Positions 28,605-37,603 of a stretch of 64,000 bases of DNA are shown in pieces. Position 1 is the first letter of the stretch. Each line of letters starts with the position of its first letter. The notes below the pieces were generated by a model. That model made no database searches. It was not told where the DNA came from and worked only from the letters and a program-made list of their open reading frames with translations. The translations under genes and the position numbers were made by a program. Source of the stretch: G965277745 sp965277745 (lineage in GTDB: Bacteria > Pseudomonadota > Gammaproteobacteria > Cardiobacteriales > Cardiobacteriaceae). The stretch spans positions 248,001-312,000 of the forward strand of contig OZ255837.1 in the NCBI GenBank assembly GCA_965277745.1, in the 5' to 3' direction.

Positions 28605-29042
28605 CTGCATTCTCCTGAAAATCAATGTAAAACTATCATCGCCTGATTCATCACTTGTTGATGGTCAGAAAGATGCATGATTTGTTCAGAAGATCAGGTC
28701 CATACAAATGAACTTTTAGGGCAGCAGGAAAGCAACCGGTAACCAACTCAACTGGCAAATAATTAGAAATAATCGCGAACGTCTTACCATCATTTCTTGA
28801 TTTTTGGCATGAAAAATATAGGTAAGTTTTGGCCAAAACCCAGTCGTCACAAGGCCTACAGCTAGGTGTGTGTCATGGAGTTTCGCTAAAAACGGTAAAT
28901 ATGGCGATTTGTACTCAAGTTTGTACACACTTTCCGAGGTTACGCTTGAAAATCATTGAAAAGCAAAGAAACGAGAAAAGGACAAAAAGCCTTTAAATTC
29001 AGTACGTAGAGATGGGATTGTGGTGTGCAATGAAAGGTAATT
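28605..29042. other. Terminal non-coding segment of the ICE (attachment arm region)
   Basis: No convincing gene is visible in these 438 bases between xis and the prfC-derived attachment site. It holds a prfC-like word at 28762-28788 and, at 28918-28931, TTTGTACACACTTT, which also occurs beyond the att core at 29164-29177. Integrase and Xis arm sites are expected here. Confidence 0.55.
28762..28788 (-). repeat. Second prfC-like attachment-site sequence inside the ICE end
   Basis: On the minus strand the bases encode GKTFAIISN and share an exact 11-base core ACGTTCGCGAT with the true prfC junction at 29064-29102. It is preceded at some distance by the same GTGTGTACAAA word. It may be a decayed att copy or a chance likeness. 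Confidence 0.4.
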
Positions 29043-29135
29043 TTAAGCGTTGAAAGGCTGGGCGGCATCAGGGTGGGAGATGATCGCGAACGTTCTACGC
29101 TTGTTGATTTCATCGATAAAATTTTTCTCTACCAT
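29043..29135 (-). pseudogene. prfC: prfC 5' fragment (peptide chain release factor 3) cut off by ICE insertion
   Basis: From ATG 29135 the minus strand reads MVEKNFIDEINKRRTFAI then ISHPDA, the universal start of RF3 just before its GKTT P-loop. It then passes into unrelated AAQPFNA and a TAA at 29043. In RF3, GKTTITEK should follow PDA, so the gene breaks exactly there. RF3 recycles RF1/RF2 on the ribosome. SXT-type ICEs insert here and supply a replacement start at their other end, so a working prfC may exist beyond the left end of the ICE. The gene is divergent from glyQ. Confidence 0.8.
29064..29102. other. attL-type junction of the ICE in prfC
   Basis: These bases encode KRRTFAIISHPDA on the minus strand, the part of prfC that contains the core recombination site of SXT/R391 elements. 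Conserved prfC coding stops at the low-coordinate side. The crossover must lie within or next to this segment. Confidence 0.75.
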
Positions 29136-29458
29136 CGATACATGCTTTTATTTTGCAAACAGATTTGTACACACTTTTGAAAGTACTCTCTTTTCAGTTC
29201 TTCGCTTGTCAAATCCGTCGTGTTAATCATAATTGGCCGCTATTTTCGCTGATCTTGACTGTATAAACAATCAATGATTATCCAAATGAACAACGCTGGC
29301 CAACGGCAAATTCCTTTGCCGGAAAAAATCGGTGATGTCTACCGAACCATCCCGGTGACGACCCATTTCCCGTTGATCGCTATTGCAGGAGATCGAGGGT
29401 TCAAGGGTTTCAGGAACCGTGCTTACCCTCAATTGAGGGCAGGTTTGCCAAAGTATGG
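29136..29458. other. Divergent prfC/glyQ intergenic region
   Basis: No gene is visible. TTGACT at 29255-29260 could be a -35 element for glyQ, with a poor -10. A perfect CCCTCAATTGAGGG hairpin is at 29426-29439, directly before the terminator-like hairpin at 29459. Confidence 0.4.
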
Positions 29459-29481
29459 CGGAAAAGATTTTCCGTTTTTTT
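29459..29481 (+). terminator. Terminator-like hairpin in the glyQS leader, possible attenuator
   Basis: CGGAAA-AGAT-TTTCCG is followed by seven T residues, an excellent intrinsic terminator for the plus strand. It lies 80 bases before glyQ, with no rightward gene before it that it could serve, which suggests attenuation of glyQS. Confidence 0.6.
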
Positions 29482-29561
29482 ATCGGGCGTTTACCGCCTT
29501 GGCTTGCAGGAGGAAAACGAGGGGGTAAAATGCTTCCTTTTGCCAGGCAAACGGATCCTTT

Positions 29562-30476
29562 ATGCGCGCCCTTCTCTCTTTTCAAGATATGATCATCGCC
29601 CTACAGCGCTTTTGGGCCGGGCAAGGATGCGCGCTGATGCAGTCTTACGATATGGAAGTCGGCGCCGGTACGTTCCATGAATCGACCTTTTTGCGTTCGC
29701 TCGGGCCGGAACCGTGGAACGCCGCCTATGTACAAGCCTCGCGCCGCCCAAGCGACGGCCGTTATGGGGAAAACCCGAACCGTTTACAACGGTATTACCA
29801 GTTTCAGGTGGTGATGAAGCCATCGCCGCCGCAATTTCAGGAACTGTATTTGCAATCAATGGTCGCACTCGGTATCGATCCCGCGGTACAGGATATTCGT
29901 TTTGTCGAAGACAATTGGGAATCGCCGACGCTCGGCGCTTGGGGGGTCGGCTGGGAAGTTTGGGTAAACGGCATGGAATGTTCGCAGTTTACCTATTTTC
30001 AGCAGGCCGGCGGCATGGATTGCCATCCGGTAATGGGGGAATTGACCTATGGCCTGGAACGTATCGCGATGTATTTACAGGAAGTGGATTCCGTTTACGA
30101 TCTCCTCTGGACACACACCCGTCACGGTGTCCTGACTTACGGCGACGTGCATCGGCAGAACGAACAAGAACAATCCGCCTACAATTTCGAATACGCCGAG
30201 GTGGACGATCTGTTCGCGCAGTTCGACGCCGCCGAACGCATGGCAGTAAAATTGGTCGAAAAAGGTTTGGCGCTGCCGGCCTACGAGCAAGCGCTAAAAG
30301 CCTCGCATCTGTTTAACTTACTCGATGCGCGACGAGCGATTTCCGTCACCGAACGGCAGCGCTTCATTTTGCGCGTCCGCACCCTGGCCAAGGCAGCGGC
30401 CGAAGCGTGGTATACCACGCGCAGGAAATTGGGTTTTCCACTGTGCCGGGAAGAAAGGGAGAGAGAACGGCCATGA
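29562..30476 (+). CDS. glyQ: GlyQ, glycine-tRNA ligase alpha subunit
   Basis: The 304 residues match the usual length of about 303. The class II catalytic core signatures are visible: MIIALQRFWAGQGCALMQSY, DMEVGAGTFHESTFLRSLGP, PSDGRYGENPNRLQ and WEVWVNGMECSQFTYFQQ. It forms an alpha2beta2 enzyme with GlyS to charge tRNA-Gly. Its TGA overlaps the glyS start (ATGA). This is the first solid chromosomal gene after the ICE and is high in GC. Confidence 0.97.
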   Translation: MRALLSFQDMIIALQRFWAGQGCALMQSYDMEVGAGTFHESTFLRSLGPEPWNAAYVQASRRPSDGRYGENPNRLQRYYQFQVVMKPSPPQFQELYLQSMVALGIDPAVQDIRFVEDNWESPTLGAWGVGWEVWVNGMECSQFTYFQQAGGMDCHPVMGELTYGLERIAMYLQEVDSVYDLLWTHTRHGVLTYGDVHRQNEQEQSAYNFEYAEVDDLFAQFDAAERMAVKLVEKGLALPAYEQALKASHLFNLLDARRAISVTERQRFILRVRTLAKAAAEAWYTTRRKLGFPLCREERERERP

Positions 30477-32551
30477 AGGCAGCAGAAAAAACCGTGAATC
30501 TCTTGATAGAAATCGGCGTCGAAGAGCTACCGACGAGCGCCGTAAACGATCTTTCCGTTGCCGGCCGCACGCTTTGGGCGCGCGCACTCGACGATGCTGA
30601 ACTGGGATACGGAAAAATCACCTCGTTCGCTTCGCCACGGCGGCTTGCCTGGCGCATTGACGCGCTTGCCGCATGCCAGCCGAAACAGCGGCTTACGCGC
30701 AAGGGGCCGTCACTGCAAGCGGCGAAAGACGAAGACGGCAACTGGAGCAAGGCGGCGCGAGGCTTCGCTCGTTCCTGCGGGGTGGCGGTCGATGCCCTCG
30801 ACGTGGAAGAAACGCCGAAAGGACAGTGGCTGATGTGGCACGGGGAGAAAAAAGGACAGGCAACACAAGCGCTACTGCCAACCCTGTTCGAAGAAGTCAT
30901 GCACCGCTTGCCGATCGAAAAGCGCATGCGCTGGAGCGATTTCGAAGCTTCTTTCGTGCGCCCGGTGAATACCCTTGTGGTACTCGCCGACAACAAAGTC
31001 TGGGATCTCACCTACTTCGGTGTCGTCTCGGGAAACGAATCACAAGGGCACCGGGTTCATCATCCGGAAGCGGTCGTCATCAGCCACGCCGACAACTACG
31101 AAGCCGAACTGGAAAAAGCCTATGTGCTCGCCTCCCAGGAAAAACGTGAGAGACGTATTCGCGAGCAGGTGCAAGCGGCGGCAAGCGCTTTCGGTGGCAC
31201 GGCGCTGATTCCACAGGCGCTCGTCGAGGAAGTGGCCGCGCTCAGCGAATGGCCGGTCGCCGTCGCCGGAAATTTCGCGGCGCGATTTCTCGACGTGCCG
31301 CAGGAAGTGCTGATCACCACCATGCAAGACAATCAAAAAACCTTCGCAGTGGTCGATGCCAGTGGCAAGCTGCTACCGCACTTCATCGCCGTGGCGAACC
31401 TGAAATCGCAGGATCCCGACAGTGTCGCCAAGGGCAATGAAAGAGTGATCCGGCCGCGCTTTGCCGATGCCGAATTTTTCTGGCGACAGGATTTGAAGCG
31501 CACTTTGGAAGACTACTTACCGCAGCTCGAGCATGTGGTTTATCAAGAACAACTCGGTTCGATTGGCGCCAAAATACGCCGCGTCGGCGAAGTCGCGGTC
31601 GCGCTTGCCGTGGTGACGGGCGCCAACGGGGAGAAGGTCGCGACCGCGGCGCGGCTCGCGAAAAGTGATCTCCACTCGGCAATGGTCATCGAATTTCCCA
31701 AGCTGCAAGGTCTCATGGGACGCCATTACGCACGCAAGCAAGGACTCGACCGGGAAATCGCCGCCGCTCTGGAAGAGCAGTATTTCCCGATCGGCGCCAA
31801 CGGCGCATTGCCGCAAACGACGACGGGCACCACCCTTGCGATCGCCGAAAAACTCGACACCCTGCTCGGTGGATTCGTCATCGGTGCCAAACCGACCGGA
31901 AGTAAGGATCCTTATGCGCTGCGCCGTATGGCCATCGGCTTGATCCGCTTGATCATCGCCAAGCGGCTGTCTCTGCCGCTCGGCAAGTGGCTCGAAAAAT
32001 CGGCAGCGACGTTTCCTGCCGAACTGCGCGCGGGAGAATGGGTTGCCGCGGTGCGGGGGTATGTTCTCGAACGCCTGGACGGGTATTATCGTGATCTCGA
32101 AGTAGCGCCGGAAATCTATCGCGCGGTGCGCGCGCTGGACGGCGACGACCTTCTCGATTTCGACCGGCGCGTTCTCGCCCTGGTTCGCTTTCTCAAGGAG
32201 CGAGAGGCCACGAGCCTTCTCTCGAGCGCGAAACGGATCCGCAATATTTTAAGGCAAAACGGCGAAAATCCGTTACCAGTGCAGGAAAGCCTCTTGTCGG
32301 AAGCGGCGGAAAAGGCGCTCGATTCAAGCTACAAAGCCTTGCAAGCGCTTGTCGATGCCACACTGAAAAGCGGCGATTACGCCCGTGCGCTGATCCTGCT
32401 CGGGCGACTCGCGAAGCCGCTCGAAACGTTTTTCGACGAAGTCATGGTGATGAGCGATGACGCGGCTTTGCGTGACAACCGTCTTGCCCTGCTCACCCAA
32501 TTGCAGCGGAATTTCGCGCGCGTTGCCGATCTTTCCGTTCTCGGCGGTTGA
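30473..32551 (+). CDS. glyS: GlyS, glycine-tRNA ligase beta subunit
   Basis: ATG 30473 overlaps the glyQ stop and gives 692 residues, typical for GlyS. The start LLIEIGVEELPTSAVNDLS and later FAVVDASGKLLPHFIAVANL, ERVIRPRFADAEFFWRQDL and GSKDPYALRRMAIGLIRLI are family blocks. An anticodon-binding domain of DALR type lies in the last 110 residues. The beta subunit binds the tRNA. No irregularities. Confidence 0.97.
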   Translation: MKAAEKTVNLLIEIGVEELPTSAVNDLSVAGRTLWARALDDAELGYGKITSFASPRRLAWRIDALAACQPKQRLTRKGPSLQAAKDEDGNWSKAARGFARSCGVAVDALDVEETPKGQWLMWHGEKKGQATQALLPTLFEEVMHRLPIEKRMRWSDFEASFVRPVNTLVVLADNKVWDLTYFGVVSGNESQGHRVHHPEAVVISHADNYEAELEKAYVLASQEKRERRIREQVQAAASAFGGTALIPQALVEEVAALSEWPVAVAGNFAARFLDVPQEVLITTMQDNQKTFAVVDASGKLLPHFIAVANLKSQDPDSVAKGNERVIRPRFADAEFFWRQDLKRTLEDYLPQLEHVVYQEQLGSIGAKIRRVGEVAVALAVVTGANGEKVATAARLAKSDLHSAMVIEFPKLQGLMGRHYARKQGLDREIAAALEEQYFPIGANGALPQTTTGTTLAIAEKLDTLLGGFVIGAKPTGSKDPYALRRMAIGLIRLIIAKRLSLPLGKWLEKSAATFPAELRAGEWVAAVRGYVLERLDGYYRDLEVAPEIYRAVRALDGDDLLDFDRRVLALVRFLKEREATSLLSSAKRIRNILRQNGENPLPVQESLLSEAAEKALDSSYKALQALVDATLKSGDYARALILLGRLAKPLETFFDEVMVMSDDAALRDNRLALLTQLQRNFARVADLSVLGG

Positions 32552-32616
32552 GCAGATAAGAGGGGGAATGCGCATCGCTCACGAGCGTTTATAATTTGGC
32601 ACAAAAGGCTCGATTT

Positions 32617-33081
32617 ATGAGACTACGCCCCTATTGCGACGACGATCTGGAAAGCCTGATCGCCCTTTTCGAGACAGCGGTGCTCGCCATCGACGAAGCC
32701 TGCTATTCTGCCGCGCAACGAAATGCCTGGGCCTATCGAATGAAGCGTGAAGCGTGGACATGCTACTTGCAAAAGCAGCGTATATCAGTCGCGCAAGTCG
32801 ACGGTCGAATGGCGGGGTTCTGCGCGACCGGGATGACGCATGATCATATTGAATTGCTTTACGTGCACCCGGTCTTTCAGGGCAAGGGCATCGGCGGCGA
32901 AATGCTGCGCCATCTCCTTTGCCATGCTCAGGCAAAGGGTGTTCAAGAGATCACCGCCAAAGCGTCACTGCTTTCCTTGACAGTTTTCCTGCGCTACGGT
33001 TTTCGTGATGAAGGTCGTGCATACACCCGCCGCAATGGTGTTTCGATTCCTTACCATCGAGTGCGCAAATCGTTTTCCTGA
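32617..33081 (+). CDS. GNAT-family N-acetyltransferase
   Basis: Using MRLRPYCDDDLE at 32617 gives 154 residues; seven more are possible upstream. The acetyl-CoA motif LYVHPVFQGKGIGGEMLRHL (residues about 83-102) has the Q/R-x-x-G-x-G signature. The ending FLRYGFRDEGRAYTRRNGV is also typical of the family (YafP/ElaA-like). The substrate cannot be told. It lies 65 bases after glyS and may share its transcript. Confidence 0.85.
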   Translation: MRLRPYCDDDLESLIALFETAVLAIDEACYSAAQRNAWAYRMKREAWTCYLQKQRISVAQVDGRMAGFCATGMTHDHIELLYVHPVFQGKGIGGEMLRHLLCHAQAKGVQEITAKASLLSLTVFLRYGFRDEGRAYTRRNGVSIPYHRVRKSFS

Positions 33082-33206
33082 CGGTTCTTTCCGCTACGAT
33101 CAAGAAGCCGCTTTGCTACCGCAAAAAGCGTCTGTGTCCCCCGGCAAGATCCGCCTTTTCTCCATGGACAACCCGCGTAACCCTCAAGGATCGATAGCGA
33201 CAATCT

Positions 33207-33395
33207 TCATTGCCGCTTTTTGAACAGGCTGATAACGAGAACGATCAGGCCAAGAAACCCGAGAAGGAGTGCCAGTGGCAAAAAGAAGCTTTCCTGCACT
33301 ACGCCGTTCTCATCAATGGTACCACCGTAAAACACTTGCTCGGCAACATAACTCATAATACCCAGCAAAATCAGGAGAACACCAACCCACCGCAT
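33207..33395 (-). CDS. Small two-helix membrane protein (DUF3955-like)
   Basis: Starting at MRWVGVLL (33395, behind AGGT) the protein has 62 residues. There are two transmembrane helices (residues 4-20 and 38-56) separated by a short periplasmic loop, and a KKR tail. The layout fits DUF3955. Function is unknown. It stands alone between the acetyltransferase (convergent) and rpoD. Confidence 0.65.
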   Translation of the reverse strand: MRWVGVLLILLGIMSYVAEQVFYGGTIDENGVVQESFFLPLALLLGFLGLIVLVISLFKKRQ

Positions 33396-33599
33396 TTTCG
33401 TGCACCTAACGAACATAGCATGACTCCATCTAACTGTCTTTTCGGTATTATAACATCCATGTACTCGAATTTTTCTCCCAAGCGACGGGAAATATGAGAT
33501 TTCAAGTTCCTCGTTTTCAGCCGCATTGTCCAGTAGCGGAATGCCCTTGACTCGCCCGTTTGTCCAAGGGGCTTTTCTGCGCGATACGATCGCTCTTTA

Positions 33600-35393
33600 T
33601 CAGTCGTTCAAAAAGCTCTTCAGCAATTTCGAACGGTTCGGGTGTCGCAGTTTGCGCAGGGCTTTCGCTTCGATTTGACGAATGCGTTCGCGTGTTACAT
33701 CAAACTGCCGGCCGACTTCTTCCAAGGTGTGATCCGTGTTCATGTTGATGCCGAAACGCATTCTGAGCACGCGTTCTTCACGGGGCGTCAATGAGGCCAA
33801 GACATCTTTGGTTGCCTCCGATAAGCCATGAGTGGTGGCGGCTTCCAACGGTGACAAGACATTGCCGTCTTCGATAAAGTCACCGAGATGGGAATCTTCA
33901 TCGTCACCGATAGGGGTTTCCATGGAAATCGGTTCTTTGGCGATTTTCAGCACCTTGCGGATTTTCTCTTCCGGCATTTCCATTGCGATCGCGAGTTCCT
34001 CCGGCGTCGGATCACAGCCGTTTTTCTGCACCAACGTACGAGAGATACGGTTGAGTTTATTAATGGTTTCAATCATATGCACCGGAATACGAATGGTGCG
34101 CGCCTGATCGGCGATCGAGCGAGTGATCGCTTGACGGATCCACCATGTCGCGTATGTGGAGAACTTGAATCCGCGGCGATATTCGAATTTATCGACCGCT
34201 TTCATCAAACCGATATTGCCTTCCTGAATAAGATCGAGGAACTGCAAACCGCGATTGGTGTATTTCTTGGCGATCGAAATCACAAGACGCAGGTTCGCTT
34301 CGATCATCTCTTCCTTGGCACGTCTTGCCTGCATTTTGCCAATGGTCACCTGGCGATAGATTTCCTTGATCTGATGCACCGGCATAGCATAGCGCGCTTC
34401 GATATCAAGGAACTTCCGCTGCTCCGCATGGACATCCTTGAGCAAATTTTTCAGCTTTTCCGAATACCTGCGCCGTAGCTTGGACTCGGCGACGACCCAT
34501 TGCAAATTGGTTTCCTGTCCAGGAAAACGGCTAATGAAACTTTTCCTCGGCATGCCCGCCTTTTCGATCACCAAAAACATCAGCTGCCGCTCAATTGCGC
34601 GGATCTCGCTGACCGAGGTTTCCAACTGCTCTTCCATGAGATCAATGGTACGCTGCGGCAAGGAAAACGCGACGATATGGTTTTTTGCCGTTTCATGGAG
34701 TTTTTGGTTTTTCTTGCTCGAAAGCGTCTGCCCTTTTTTCAAAGCGGCCTTCAATTTATTGAAAACTTCTGCCAATTCAAACAATTTTTCATGCGCTTCT
34801 TGCAGCGCGTTTCTGGCCTTCTCGGAAGCCGAATCGCCGTCCTCATCATCTGCCTTTTTGGCGATGCTATCATTTTTTGCAAATGGATCGCCGTAACCAT
34901 TGACGAGATCGCCAAGACGTCCTTTCCCTTTCTCGGTTTTGCGAAACTCCTCGAGCACGACCGCGATCGCCGGCGGAAATTCCGCCAAGGTCCGCTGGAC
35001 CATATCGAGTCCGCTCTCAATCCGCTTGGCAATAGCGATTTCGCCTTCCCGGGTGAGCAGATCGACTGCCCCCATTTCGCGCATATACATACGAACCGGA
35101 TCTGTCGTACGGCCAATTTCTGATCCATTGAGCAACACGTTATTGGGCAAAACTTCGCCATTTTCCTGGGTGACCATGCCATCCTCCCCAGGCGAATTTT
35201 CCAGGACGTCGATACCCATTTCCACCAAAAGAGAAACGATCTCTTCGAATTTATCGCCTTCAAGCACATTTTCGGGCAGCGTTTCATTGACTTCCTCGTA
35301 GGTCAGAAAGCCTTGGTCACGTCCACGATCGATCAATTCTTTGACCTCTTCGTGGATGTCGTCTTCCTCATGTCCGCGTGTAAAATCATTCAT
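33600..35393 (-). CDS. rpoD: RpoD, primary sigma-70 factor
   Basis: MNDFTRGHEED at 35393 gives 597 residues. Region 1.1 (KELIDRGRDQGFLTYEEVNE) is followed by an acidic non-conserved insert and by region 1.2 (TDPVRMYMREMG). Region 2 (LRLVISIAKKYTNRGLQFLD, KFSTYATWWIRQAI), region 3 and region 4.2 (TLEEVGRQFDVTRERIRQIE) follow. It recruits RNA polymerase to housekeeping promoters. It ends the conserved rpsU-yqeY-dnaG-rpoD operon, 53 bases after dnaG. Confidence 0.97.
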   Translation of the reverse strand: MNDFTRGHEEDDIHEEVKELIDRGRDQGFLTYEEVNETLPENVLEGDKFEEIVSLLVEMGIDVLENSPGEDGMVTQENGEVLPNNVLLNGSEIGRTTDPVRMYMREMGAVDLLTREGEIAIAKRIESGLDMVQRTLAEFPPAIAVVLEEFRKTEKGKGRLGDLVNGYGDPFAKNDSIAKKADDEDGDSASEKARNALQEAHEKLFELAEVFNKLKAALKKGQTLSSKKNQKLHETAKNHIVAFSLPQRTIDLMEEQLETSVSEIRAIERQLMFLVIEKAGMPRKSFISRFPGQETNLQWVVAESKLRRRYSEKLKNLLKDVHAEQRKFLDIEARYAMPVHQIKEIYRQVTIGKMQARRAKEEMIEANLRLVISIAKKYTNRGLQFLDLIQEGNIGLMKAVDKFEYRRGFKFSTYATWWIRQAITRSIADQARTIRIPVHMIETINKLNRISRTLVQKNGCDPTPEELAIAMEMPEEKIRKVLKIAKEPISMETPIGDDEDSHLGDFIEDGNVLSPLEAATTHGLSEATKDVLASLTPREERVLRMRFGINMNTDHTLEEVGRQFDVTRERIRQIEAKALRKLRHPNRSKLLKSFLND

Positions 35394-35446
35394 ATTTTTC
35401 CCAACCAAAAACACCGCCCACCAGCCGCTTGCTCAACTCCATTGGG

Positions 35447-37126
35447 TCAACCGCCGAGTTTTTCAAGTCTCGCGCGCTTTTCACGGGCATTCGCCAATTG
35501 TCGATCGATCGAGTCGACAAGTTCTTTTTTCAGATCGGTTTCTTCCATCCCGTCGAGCACGCCGGCGACACGTGAAATCGCTTCTTCCAAGGCGCTATCG
35601 TTAGCCTCCAAGTATGCGCGCAACGCATCACGATCCGCGCCACAGCGGGCGAGATAGCATATCTCATAGAAAACCGGCATCTGCTTGGAAATTATCCTTC
35701 CCACCTGCGTTTGCTCGAGGCAAACGTGCCAGTCGGGATATTTAAGGAGAATCGCCACCAGTCGCCATTCGAGCTTGTCCGGTTTTCTCGCATACGCTAT
35801 TCTAGCCTGCTCGGTGAAAGCGCCACGCCCCCTTCCCGCTTTGGAGACATCGGGAGTAATGTTAACCGGTGCGGCCAGGTTTTTTTGCAGTTCTTGCTGC
35901 AACATCGATCGGTAACTGCCCTGCGGCAGGAGATCCAGCCACTGCACCGCGCGCTGCGCCGTTTGTGCTTGTTTTTCTACGGACCAATTCTCGCTCTCTT
36001 CGATCTGTAAAATCCCTTGCAAAAATTGCGATGGCGTGCGGTTTGTCTGCAAACAGCGATCAAACGCTTCGCGCCCATGGTTTGTCAATAAGGAATCAGG
36101 ATCTTCCCCCGGCGGCAGAAAGACAAAACGCCAATCGTGCGTCTCTTCATATTGCGCGAAGAGCACTTTCAGCGCTTTTTCCGCTGCCGCGAGGCCGGCT
36201 GCGTCACCATCGAAGCAAAAATAGATTTTCTTCGCGCGCTTTTTCAACTGCGCGAGGTGCGTCGCGGCGAATGCCGTGCCGAGACAAGCGACGGTGTTAT
36301 CCAACCCGAACTGCGCCATCTTGACAACATCCATATACCCTTCGCTGACGATCAATGACTTGGTTCGCGAATGTACCGCCAGATCCAGTCCGTACAATTC
36401 CCGGCGCTTGTTGAACCAGTCCGATTCCGCCGAGTTGAGATATTTGGGCTGTCCATCTCCCATCGCTCGAGCACCGAAGCCGACGACCTGTCCGCGCATA
36501 TTGCGGATCGGAAACATCACCCGATCACGAAACCAGTCATAGCGGCTTTCTTGTTTTTCGCCTGCCAGTCCAACCGCTTGCAGCAAGGAGAACGAATAGG
36601 ATCTGACCAAGGTTTTCAACAATTGATTGCCTGTTGGCGCATAACCGATTCGGTAACGGTCGATCATCGACTTCTTCACTGCGCGACGGCGTAAATACTT
36701 GCGCGCCGTTTGTCCCTCTTTTTCGTAAAAGCATTGTTGGTAAAATCGCGCGGCGGCCTCGAGGCAAGCCAGTCCCTGTTCGAGACGCACTTTTTCCGTC
36801 GCATCGAAAGCCTGCCCGTTATTCTCATAAGGAACGGTCATGCCGTTGTACAGAGCAAGAGATTCGACCGCCTCGACGAAAGTCAAATGGTCGTATTCCA
36901 TCAGAAAGCGCAGAGCATCCCCACTGGCTTGGCAACCAAAGCAGTAGTAGAACTGTTTCGACTCGCTGACCGAAAAGGAGGGGTTTTTTTCATTGTGAAA
37001 CGGACAACAGGCCATATGGTTGTCGCCGACTTTTTTCGCATAAGAGATTTTCGACCCGATAAGGTCGACGAGATCCGTGCGGCTGATCAAATCGTCGATA
37101 AATGCTTTTGGAATACGTTTCGCCAT
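35447..37126 (-). CDS. dnaG: DnaG, DNA primase
   Basis: The protein has 559 residues. The N-terminal CHC2 zinc finger (CPFHNEKNPSFS ... FYYCFGCQASGD, residues 41-70) binds template. The TOPRIM core contains SLIVSEGYMDVVKMAQ and IYFCFDGDAAGLAA with the catalytic Glu and Asp. The C-terminal helicase-binding part is shorter than in E. coli. It makes RNA primers at the replication fork. It lies 21 bases after yqeY in the operon. Confidence 0.96.
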   Translation of the reverse strand: MAKRIPKAFIDDLISRTDLVDLIGSKISYAKKVGDNHMACCPFHNEKNPSFSVSESKQFYYCFGCQASGDALRFLMEYDHLTFVEAVESLALYNGMTVPYENNGQAFDATEKVRLEQGLACLEAAARFYQQCFYEKEGQTARKYLRRRAVKKSMIDRYRIGYAPTGNQLLKTLVRSYSFSLLQAVGLAGEKQESRYDWFRDRVMFPIRNMRGQVVGFGARAMGDGQPKYLNSAESDWFNKRRELYGLDLAVHSRTKSLIVSEGYMDVVKMAQFGLDNTVACLGTAFAATHLAQLKKRAKKIYFCFDGDAAGLAAAEKALKVLFAQYEETHDWRFVFLPPGEDPDSLLTNHGREAFDRCLQTNRTPSQFLQGILQIEESENWSVEKQAQTAQRAVQWLDLLPQGSYRSMLQQELQKNLAAPVNITPDVSKAGRGRGAFTEQARIAYARKPDKLEWRLVAILLKYPDWHVCLEQTQVGRIISKQMPVFYEICYLARCGADRDALRAYLEANDSALEEAISRVAGVLDGMEETDLKKELVDSIDRQLANAREKRARLEKLGG

Positions 37127-37147
37127 GGCAATTTGGCGGTCAAACGA

Positions 37148-37600
37148 TCAGGAAGGGCGTAATTTCTGACGGAGATACTTGCCCACTTCCGCCATATCGG
37201 CACGTCCTTGCAGATTCTGCTTCAAGAGAGGCATCAATTTTCCCATCGACGCCATCACAAGTGGCAATCCAGAATCGGTCACTACCCGATCGACATGCGC
37301 TTGGATGGCCTCTTGGTTCATCTGTTCGGGAAGAAACTGCCTGATGATGGTAATTTCCGCTTCTTCATGCGCGGCGAGCTCTTGACGACCGGCGGCATGA
37401 TATTGCCTAGCCGCGTCTTGACGCTGCTTGACCTGGCGGACCAATTCAGCGATCGCAAGTTCATCGGTGATTTCGACACGTTCATCTATTTCGATCTGTT
37501 TGAACGCCGCGCCAATCAGTCGCAATGTTCGCAGCGACGCTTTATCTTTCGCGCGCATCGCCTCCTCGATGGTCACCTTGACGCGATCTTGAATGTTCAT
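37148..37600 (-). CDS. yqeY: YqeY/GatB-related protein
   Basis: The 150 residues open with MNIQDRVKVTIEEAMRAKDK and LRTLRLIGAAFKQIEIDER and contain AAHEEAEITIIRQFLPEQM. This is the YqeY family, related to the tail domain of GatB and thought to bind tRNA. It sits between rpsU (3 bases) and dnaG (21 bases), as in many proteobacteria. Confidence 0.93.
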   Translation of the reverse strand: MNIQDRVKVTIEEAMRAKDKASLRTLRLIGAAFKQIEIDERVEITDELAIAELVRQVKQRQDAARQYHAAGRQELAAHEEAEITIIRQFLPEQMNQEAIQAHVDRVVTDSGLPLVMASMGKLMPLLKQNLQGRADMAEVGKYLRQKLRPS

Positions 37601-37603
37601 CGC

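Larger units (their letters stand above)
1..29080. mobile_element. SXT/R391-family integrative and conjugative element, int/xis end (partial)
   Basis: The segment carries, in the order known for SXT/R391 ICEs, the leftward tra block, a cargo hotspot next to traI, rumA/rumB, mobI, an intergenic oriT/centromere region, srpM/srpR, a 413-residue tyrosine integrase and a small excisionase transcribed towards it. The right boundary is placed where a prfC-like coding start (codons for RRTFAIISHPDA) runs into unrelated sequence, which matches the family's known insertion site in the 5' end of prfC. The left end lies outside the window. The ICE has lower GC and different codon use from the glyQS side. 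Two insertion sequences and a large internal deletion have modified it. Confidence 0.88.

Noticed and set aside
29256..29275. CTGTATAAACAA resembling the rumA LexA box
   Set aside because: The second half-site is TCAA instead of ACAG, so it lacks the palindrome LexA needs.
33543..33575. CCCTTG...CAAGGG hairpin with CTTTTC after it on the plus strand
   Set aside because: It has a 14-base loop and a short T run, and no rightward gene ends there.
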